Shown here piece by piece: positions 57,666 through 64,000 of a stretch of DNA of 64,000 bases. Position numbers and translations under genes: made by a program. The first letter of the stretch is position 1. Each line of letters begins with the position of its first letter. The notes beneath the pieces are model-generated. The model was not told the origin of the DNA and searched no databases. It saw nothing but the letters and a program-made list of their open reading frames with translations. This DNA is from DATJCV01 sp963707665 (GTDB lineage Bacteria > Pseudomonadota > Gammaproteobacteria > Burkholderiales > Burkholderiaceae_D), in contig CAVPQU010000023.1 of assembly GCA_963707665.1 (NCBI GenBank), positions 67,732 through 131,731 of the forward strand, given 5' to 3'.

Positions 57666-57690
57666 AAAAGAGAGCGCCGACAGGGCGCTC
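57666..57690 (-). terminator. Rho-independent terminator of the cytochrome c operon
   Basis: GAGCGCC (57672-57678) pairs with GGCGCTC (57684-57690) over a five-base loop. On the minus strand the stem is followed by TCTTTTC, giving a terminator about 20 bp after the stop of the trihaem cytochrome gene. Confidence 0.7.
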
Positions 57691-57708
57691 CCTTGCGGCA
57701 CGCCGGCC

Positions 57709-58990
57709 TCAGTCCACCGGCACCGCCCGATAGCGCCTGACGTCCACCGCCGTCACCGGCGCCGCCCGATTGCCCCAGGCATTGCGGATATACGACACCA
57801 GCGCCGCCACTTCGGCATCCTCGAGTATCGGACCGTAGGGCGGCATGCCGTACGGGCGCGGGTTGCCGCCGGTGCTGGGCGGGTAGCCGCCGTTGAGCAC
57901 CATGCGGATCGGGTTGACCGGCGACGGCATGGTGAGCGCGTGGTTACCGGCCAGCGCCGGATAGGCGGGCGGCATGCCGGCGCCATTTGCCTGGTGGCAG
58001 TCGACGCAATGCTTTTCATATAGGGAGGCGCCCAGTTTCAGCTGCAATTTCTGCTGGTCATCGGGCGCTTCCGGCTTCGCCGCCGCTGCCGCGGCGCCTT
58101 GCGGCAGCGATTTCAGATAGCCGGCCATGGCGCCGATGTCGGCGTCGGACAGGTGCTGCAGGCTGGCGCGCACCACTTCCGCCATCGGCCCGGATGCGGT
58201 GCCGCGCATGGAAATGCCGGTCTTCAGCAGATCGGCCAGTTCCTGGCTGCTGCCAATGGCCGAGTCCGCCGGCAGCGGTGGTCAACGGCGGCGCGTACCA
58301 GTTCAGGATCGGAATCAGGCCGCCGGCCAGGTCCAGGCTGTTCTGGGTCGCTCCCAGCACATTGCGGTCGGCGTGGCAGGCGCTGCAATGGCCCAGCCCC
58401 TGCACCAGATAGGCGCCGCGATTCCAGTCCACGCTCTGGCCGGTATCCGGCTGGTACACGCCGGGACTGAAGTACAGCGCGCGCCAGATCGCCAGCAGCG
58501 GCCGCTGGTTGTACGGGAAGCGCAGCGCATGCGGCAGGTTCGGCTGGTTCACCGCCGGCAGCGTCCTGAAATACGCGTACATGGCGTCGGCATCGGCGCG
58601 CGTGACTTTGGTGTAGTTCGGATAGGGAAAAGCCGGGTAGAGCAGTTTGCCGTCCTTCGATTTGCCGTTGTGCAGCGCACGCCAGAAGTCGTCGGCGCTC
58701 CAGCCGCCGATGCCGGTAGCGGCATCCGGCGTGATGTTGGGCGAATAGAAATTGCCGAACGGCGTGGCAATCTGCCGGCCGCCCGCATACGGTGCGCCGC
58801 CGCGCACGGTATGGCAGGCCATGCAATCGCCGGCGCGCGCCAGATAGGCGCCGCGGGTAATTTGCTGGGCGGTATCGGCGACGGCCACGCTCGGCTCGTC
58901 GCCGCCCGGGTCATGCAGGTATTGAAGGCCGAAGATGGCCGCCGTCACCAGGATGAGCAGCGCTGCAATCGCGAAGAGGATCCGTTTCAT
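57709..58990 (-). pseudogene. Trihaem membrane cytochrome c, one frameshift near 58275
   Basis: The product starts MKRILFAIAALLILVTAAIF, a membrane anchor or signal. It carries three haem c motifs, CMACH, CSACH and, in the second frame, CVDCH. The arrangement (three CXXCH in about 425 residues, ATPFGNFYSPNITPDAATGI after the first) matches the cytochrome subunit of alcohol or gluconate dehydrogenases. No such dehydrogenase subunit is adjacent. One extra base near 58275 splits it; the second frame resumes around AIGSSQELADLLKTGISMRG. It may carry electrons between periplasmic donors and the adjacent respiratory complexes. Confidence 0.85.
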
Positions 58991-59000
58991 CGTCGGCTCC

Positions 59001-59783
59001 TTATTGCGGGAAGCTGCCGCATGGCAGCGGCAGCTTGTCGGCCAGGGCGACGGCGGGAGCGCTGGTGGCGGGCATCGGCTGCGCCGCCAGCCAGGAGGAC
59101 ACGGCGCTCAGGTCGGCCTCGGACAGCCGGCTGGCGATCTGCGCCATGCAATCGGGAGCGGCGGCATGGCGCGCGCCGTTTTTCCAGGCGCCGAACTGGG
59201 CGTTGAGGTAGTCGCGCGGCAAGCCGAGCAGTCCCGGAATCGAGGGCAGTACGCCGGTCAGCGCCTTGCCGTGGCAAGCCACGCAGGCCGGCACATTCTT
59301 CGCCGCATCGCCCGACAGCGTCAGCTGCCGGCCGCGTTCCAGTACGGCCGCTCCGACTGTGGCGGGTTGCGGCGCCGGGTAGGGCGGATGTAGCGTCGAA
59401 AAATAATCGGCGATTTCCCGCAGGTAATCGTCGGACAGGTGATCGACCATGTAGATCATCAGCGGATAGCGGCGGCGTCCCTCGCGGAAGTTCACCAGCT
59501 GGTTGTACAGGTAGCCGGCCGGCTTGCCGGCGATGCGCGGATAAAAGCCGTCGCTGGCGGCGCGTCCTTCCTTGCCATGGCAGGCGGTGCAGGCGACGAC
59601 GCGCTGCGCCATCGAATCGGGCAGCGTCTGCGCCGCCGCGGGAAGAATGGACAGGAACCAGCCGAACATGAGGACGAGCACGGCTTGCACGACGCCAGCG
59701 GCCTGCGAACGGCACTGCAATCCAGCCGGTTCAAAAAGACGCGCTCGCCTGCGGGCCGAAGCGAAAAGACACAAGCCGGACAT
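59001..59783 (-). CDS. Dihaem cytochrome c4-like protein
   Basis: Up to 260 residues with two haem motifs (CTACH in RVVACTACHGKEGRAASDGF and CVACH in VPACVACHGKAL) in duplicated class I cytochrome domains, as in cytochrome c4. The first domain has YPRIAGKPAGYLYNQLVNFR and the second IPGLLGLPRDYLNAQFGAW. The hydrophobic signal VLVLMFGWFLSILPAAAQ lies about 35 residues in, so the true start may be a downstream GTG or ATG rather than 59783. It is 10 bp upstream of the trihaem cytochrome on the same strand and forms an operon with it. Confidence 0.85.
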   Translation of the reverse strand: MSGLCLFASARRRARLFEPAGLQCRSQAAGVVQAVLVLMFGWFLSILPAAAQTLPDSMAQRVVACTACHGKEGRAASDGFYPRIAGKPAGYLYNQLVNFREGRRRYPLMIYMVDHLSDDYLREIADYFSTLHPPYPAPQPATVGAAVLERGRQLTLSGDAAKNVPACVACHGKALTGVLPSIPGLLGLPRDYLNAQFGAWKNGARHAAAPDCMAQIASRLSEADLSAVSSWLAAQPMPATSAPAVALADKLPLPCGSFPQ

Positions 59784-60228
59784 GGTGCTTCCTCGAAGAT
59801 GGTTGGTTCATTCAAACCCCGGATGATAGTGAGTTTGCCACTCCGGCGCAGGACCGGCGGTGGCAGCAACCAAGGTTTGACGAGCCGTCTTGACCGAAGC
59901 GCAACTTGCCCGGGATCTGCATCGTCAACTAGCAGAAATATTTTCTCTGAAAAAGGCATGTCATTGAGCAAAGTACTCAGGAGCCATCTAGTAGGTAGGC
60001 TGGACTGTTCAAGCGCACAGTCGCCACGGCGGCCCAACCCGCCTCGCCGGCGTTTGTAAAAAATACCGCTTCTTCCGAAAAGGGCAGGAAATATTTCCAA
60101 GGATTCACCGCGAAAACCGCCGGTCGTGGGGCACAGCCGTTGGCCGTTGTGCAGGCATTCAAATTGCTGGCAGCGGGGATTTGCCAGGTCATCAGATCCG
60201 GAGGTTACTGTATCGATTAAAAAATCCC
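59784..60228. other. Divergent control region between cytochrome and act genes
   Basis: About 445 bp between the minus-strand cytochrome operon and plus-strand actA. Open frames here have no recognisable content. It should contain divergent promoters. CCGGAGG at about 60199 could be the actA ribosome site if a non-ATG start is used, since it is 23 bp from the ATG. No FNR-type box is seen. Confidence 0.45.
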
Positions 60229-60882
60229 ATGCCGCAGGCGTTTCGCCAGACGACCGTTTTCGCGATCAAGCTGTTTTTCGTCGGAATCCTGATCTTGATC
60301 ATCGCCGCCGTGGCGATCGTCAAGTGGCGTATGGCGCCCGAAAACGTCGAGTACGCCGCGGTCACGCAGCCGATCCGCTTCAGCCACAAGCATCACGTCG
60401 GCGACGACGGCCTCGATTGCCGCTACTGCCACACGTCGGTCGAAAAATCCTCGTTCGCCGGCCTGCCGTCGACCGACATCTGCCTGACCTGCCATTCGCA
60501 GCTGTTTCGCGATGCGCCGGCGCTGGCGCCGCTGCATGCCAGCGCGCGCGAACAGCGGCCGATCCGCTGGAACCGCGTGCACGACTTGCCGGACTTCGTC
60601 TATTTCGACCACAGCATCCACGTCAACAAGGGCGTCGCCTGCATGGAATGCCACGGCCGCGTGGACCAGATGCCGGTGCTGTGGCGCACCGCTTCGCTGG
60701 AAATGCAGTGGTGCCTGAACTGCCATCGCAGCGCGCCGCAGCCATGTGCGGCCGCTGGAGCCAGGTGTTCCTGATGCGCGACGCCAAGCCGCTGTCGGAG
60801 CAGGAATTGCGCGCAACTGGATCGCCTGTACCAGCTGCAGGACACGCGCCGCCTGACCGACTGTTCCACCTGCCATCGCTGA
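60229..60882 (+). pseudogene. actA: Alternative complex III pentahaem subunit ActA, frameshifted near 60740
   Basis: Alternative complex III oxidises quinol and reduces cytochrome c, replacing the bc1 complex. ActA is its membrane-anchored multihaem cytochrome. The product starts MPQAFRQTTVFAIKLFFVGI with one membrane helix, then CRYCH, CLTCH, CMECH and CLNCH in frame. The fifth site, CSTCH, lies in another frame (YQLQDTRRLTDCSTCHR) ending at TGA 60880-60882. RFSHKHHVGDDGLDCRYCH and VYFDHSIHVNKGVACMECH are the typical His-rich repeats. The restored length is about 217 residues. The frame is open to 60181. Confidence 0.87.
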
Positions 60883-60894
60883 GGGCCTCCAGCC

Positions 60895-63774
60895 ATGACG
60901 CGTTACCGTCCTTCCCGATCGCAGCGCCCGGCACGGCGCTTGCCGGGCCACGGCCGGCGGCGCGCATGGACCGGCGCGCCTTCCTGAAGACGATGGCGGC
61001 GTCGGCGGCGCTGGCCGGCGGCGGCTGCAGCGGGCCGCCGCAGGAAAAGATCCTGCCCTATGTGCAAATGCCGGAAATGCTGGTGCCGGGCCAGCCGCTG
61101 TTCTACGCCAGCTCCTTCGTGCGGCGCGGCCTGGCGCATGGCGTTCTGGTCGAAAGCAATATGGGGCGGCCGACCAAGGTGGAAGGCAATCCGCAGCATC
61201 CGGCCAGCCTCGGCGCCACCGACGTCTTCGCGCAGGCGTCGATCCTGCAATTGTGGGACCCGGATCGTTCGCAGGCCGTGTATGCGGCGAAGTGCGATCT
61301 CCAGCTGGGAGGCGTTCGCAGCGCGTCTGCAGGCGCAGCGCGCCGCGCTGGGACGCCGACGGCGGCGCCGGCTTGCGCATCCTGACCGGCAGCGTGACCT
61401 CGCCGACGCTGGCCGGGCAAATAGCGGCGCTGCAGCGAGCGCTATCCGAATGCGCGCTGGCATTGCCACGATCCGCTGCACGACGATGCCGGGCTGGCGG
61501 CGGCGCGGCTGGCCTTCGGCCAGCCGGCCGACACCATCCTGCGGCTGGAGCGTGCGGCCGTGGTGGTCACGCTCGATGCCGATATGTTCGGCGACTGGCC
61601 CGGCAGCATCCCGTATGCGCGCGGCTTCACGCACCAGCGCAAAGCCGACGCGCCAAGCTTTTCCAACCGGCTGTATGCGCTGGAAACCACGCCCGGCCTG
61701 ACCGGCGCCTATGCCGACAACCGGCTGGCGCTGCCGCCGGCGGAAATCGAAAAGCTGGCGTGGCGGCTGGCCGCGCGGCTCGGCGTGCCGGCGGCGGACA
61801 GCGCATCCGACGCTTTCCCGGCCGCTGACGGCGACGCCAAACGATGGGAAGCGGCGCTCGCGACACAGTTGTTGGCGCATCGCGGCCGCTCGCTGGTGGT
61901 GGCGGGCGGCGCGCTGTCGCCGCAGACGCGGGCGCTGGCGCATCTGCTCAACGCCCATCTCGGCAATACCGGCAATACGCTGATCCATATCAAGCCGGTG
62001 GAAGCGGCAGCCGATCAGCCATGCGCAGTCGATGGCGGAGCTGGTCGACGCGATGCAGGCGGGCGCGGTCAGGTCGCTGTTCATCCTCGGCGCCAATCCG
62101 GTCTATAGCGCGCCGGCCGACCTGGATTTCGCGGCGGCGCTGGCGAAGGTGCCGTTCTCGGCGCATCTCGGCCTGTACCGCGATGAAACCGCGCGCAAGG
62201 CCACCTGGCATATTCCGCAAGCCCACGACTACGAGCAATGGAGCGATGGCCGCGCCTGGGACGGCACCGCCGGCATCGCGCAGCCGGCGATCGCGCCGCT
62301 GTACGGCGGCCGCTCGGCGCATGAGCTGCTGGCGCTGCTGGCGCTCGACACCGAGCGCGAGCGCCTACGCGCTGGTGCGGCGCTATTGGCGGCAACGGCA
62401 CGACGCGCCGGATTTCGATAGCTTTCTGGCAGAGCCGCATTGCGGCAGGGGCTGGTGGCCGGCAGTGCCGCCGTGCCGCTGGCGGCGCACCCGGCAGCCG
62501 CGCTGGCGCCGCCGACCTTGCACGAGGACGGCTTGCAGGCGCTGTTCGTCGCCGATCCATCGGCCGGCGGCGGCGAATTCAGCAACAACGCCTGGCTGCA
62601 GGAATTGCCGCGGCCCTTGACCAAGCTGACCTGGGACAACGCCGCCTTCGTCAGTGCCGCCACCGCCAAAAAATGGGAGCTGGAAACCGGCGACGTGGTG
62701 CGCCTGAGCGTCGCACATCGCGGCGCACGCGCGATCGAAGCGCCGGTCTGGGTTTTGCCGGGACAGGCCGACGGCATCGTCACGCTGCCGCTCGGCTATG
62801 GCCGCACGGCGGCTGGCGGCGTCGGCGACGGCGTCGGCTTCGATGCCTACCGGCTCCGGACCGCGGCCTTCGCCGAATTGACGATGCAAAAGACCGGCCG
62901 CCGCCATGTGTTTGCCGAAACCCAGCATCACGCCACGATGGAAGGGCGCGACATCGTGCGTATGGCGTCGCTCGATGAATTCCAGCGCAATCCGAGGTTC
63001 GCCACCGATGCGCCGAAGCAGCGGGTGCCCGAGGTGACGCTGTATCCGGAATGGCAATACAAGAGCTACAAATGGGGCATGGCGATCAACCTGAACGCCT
63101 GCATCGGCTGCAATGCCTGCACCATCGCCTGCCAAGCGGAAAACAATATTCCCGTGGTCGGCAAGGAAGAAGTGCTGCGCGGGCGTGAAATGCACTGGAT
63201 CCGCGTCGACCGCTATTACACCGGAGCGGCCAGGCAGCCGCGCACCGTGTTCCAGCCGGTGCCGTGCATGCATTGCGAAAAGGCGCCGTGCGAGGAAGTA
63301 TGCCCGGTCGGCGCCACCGTGCACGACAGCGAAGGCTTGAATGTGCAGGTCTACAACCGTTGCGTCGGCACGCGCTTTTGCTCGAACAACTGCCCGTACA
63401 AGGTGCGTCGTTTCAATTTCCTGCAGTATTCGAATACCACGGTCGACAAGCCTGAAGGCGCTGCAAAACCCCGAAGTGACGGTACGCCGCCGCGGCGTGA
63501 TGGAAAAGTGCACGTATTGTCTGCAGCGCGTCACGCGCGCCCGGCTCGATGCGGAAAAGCTGGGCCGCCCGCTGCGCGACGGCGAGGTGATCACCGCGTG
63601 CCAGGCGGTGTGCCCGACCGAGGCGATTGTGTTCGGCGACTTGAACGATCCCGCCAGCCGGGTCAACCGCGCCAAGGCTTCGCCGCTTAATTACGCGCTG
63701 CTGGCGGAACTGAACACGCGGCCGCGCACCGACCTACGCGGCGAAGGTCGTCAACCCGATCGGACCTGGAGTAG
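60895..63774 (+). pseudogene. actB: Alternative complex III iron-sulphur/molybdopterin-like subunit ActB, many frameshifts
   Basis: ActB is the large periplasmic subunit with a molybdopterin-oxidoreductase-like domain and a ferredoxin-like domain. The start is MTRYRP; a Tat motif DRRAFLKTMAASAALAGGGC (from 60966) ends in a lipobox-like Cys. The first domain includes GVLVESNMGRPTKVEGNPQH, RGFTHQRKADAPSFSNRLYA and SLFILGANPVYSAP. The Fe-S domain has four Cys clusters: CIGCNACTIACQAE, CMHCEKAPCEEVCPVGAT, CVGTRFCSNNCPYK and CTYCLQR with CQAVCPTEAI. About nine breaks; at the end one extra G near 63763 turns NPIGP into NPIDLE before TAG 63772. The N-terminal part before the Tat motif is shorter than I would expect. 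Confidence 0.87.
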
Positions 63775-63776
63775 GC

Positions 63777-64000
63777 ATGGCGTCCGATACCGGATCCACC
63801 TGACCGGCCGCCGGTTTCCAAGAATATCGGAGTGCTGCGCGCCGGCTGGGACTATGCCGGCGTGTCCGACAAGATCGCCGACGTGGTGCTGACGCGACCG
63901 GCGCACTGGCCGTGGATCTCGGCTTTTCTGTTCACCTTCGCCTGCGTGCTGGTGTTTCTGGGTGCCACGACCTATCTGTTCATCAAAGGCGTCGGCATCT
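63777..64000 (+). pseudogene. actC: Alternative complex III NrfD-like subunit ActC (cut by window edge, frameshifted near 63801)
   Basis: ActC is the NrfD/PsrC-like integral membrane subunit that binds quinol. The ATG at 63777 gives MASDTGST, then an extra T near 63801 creates a TGA. The restored frame continues PPVSKNIGVLRAGWDYAGVS, DKIADVVLTRPAHWPW and the first membrane helix AFLFTFACVLVFLGATTYLF, reaching the window edge at KGVGI. It follows actB by 2 bp in the standard actABC order. Confidence 0.8.

Overview
The window looks like chromosomal DNA of a betaproteobacterium in the order Burkholderiales, most likely family Oxalobacteraceae. This rests on the gene order pdxJ-acpS-nagZ-uvrC-pgsA followed by Gly and Cys tRNAs, high GC coding sequence, a complete cbb3 oxidase cluster with an FNR-type box, a DUF4936/YgfZ/MltG/Tmk/HolB/PilZ/TatD block, and an alternative complex III locus. 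The species cannot be fixed from sequence alone. No prophage, insertion sequence or CRISPR array is visible.

Layout. 1-7.3 kb: housekeeping genes (pdxJ, partial at the left edge; acpS; nagZ; uvrC; pgsA), three tRNAs and an ABC-F ATPase. 7.3-13.1 kb: NAD biosynthesis, with nadA-nadC on the plus strand and nadB on the minus strand, separated by a broken methyltransferase-like gene. 13.2-18.2 kb: a penicillin-acylase family enzyme, a DUF1232 protein and a large MHS-type transporter. 18.5-22.1 kb: thiolase, acyl-CoA dehydrogenase and a Dabb protein. 22.3-31.5 kb: cbb3 cytochrome oxidase biogenesis and structure (safE-like, ccoI, ccoS, ccoNOQP, ccoG, ccoH). 31.7-35.9 kb: a probable lipid or carbonyl catabolic operon (two SDRs, thioesterase, NADP oxidoreductase, epoxide-hydrolase-like enzyme) behind a TetR-like palindrome. 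36-46 kb: small and housekeeping genes (thioesterase, GNAT, NRDE, ygfZ, mltG, tmk, holB, pilZ, tatD, Tat-exported ankyrin protein). 46-48.9 kb: a MerR/CadA metal-resistance pair with a textbook divergent operator. 49.3-57.5 kb: kdpFABCDE potassium uptake and sensing. 57.7-64 kb: two multihaem cytochrome c genes diverging from actA-actB-actC of alternative complex III, which is cut by the right edge.

Two window-wide properties matter. First, many genes carry reading-frame breaks, and nearly all that I could resolve are explained by one extra base. They are dense in 11.4-15.5, 47.4-57.5 and 60.7-63.9 kb and absent from long stretches between. They hit housekeeping genes whose protein sequence is otherwise well conserved, so I read them mainly as sequence or assembly errors rather than gene decay; broken genes are given full-span coordinates. 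Second, at least six intergenic regions carry a tripartite element not explained by any gene: two direct copies of GGRGTATRTK whose starts lie 53 bp apart (52 in one copy), with a conserved YSCGR block at fixed position 31-35 in five of the six. Two further degenerate candidates exist. This dispersed element is the most interesting unexplained signal in the window.
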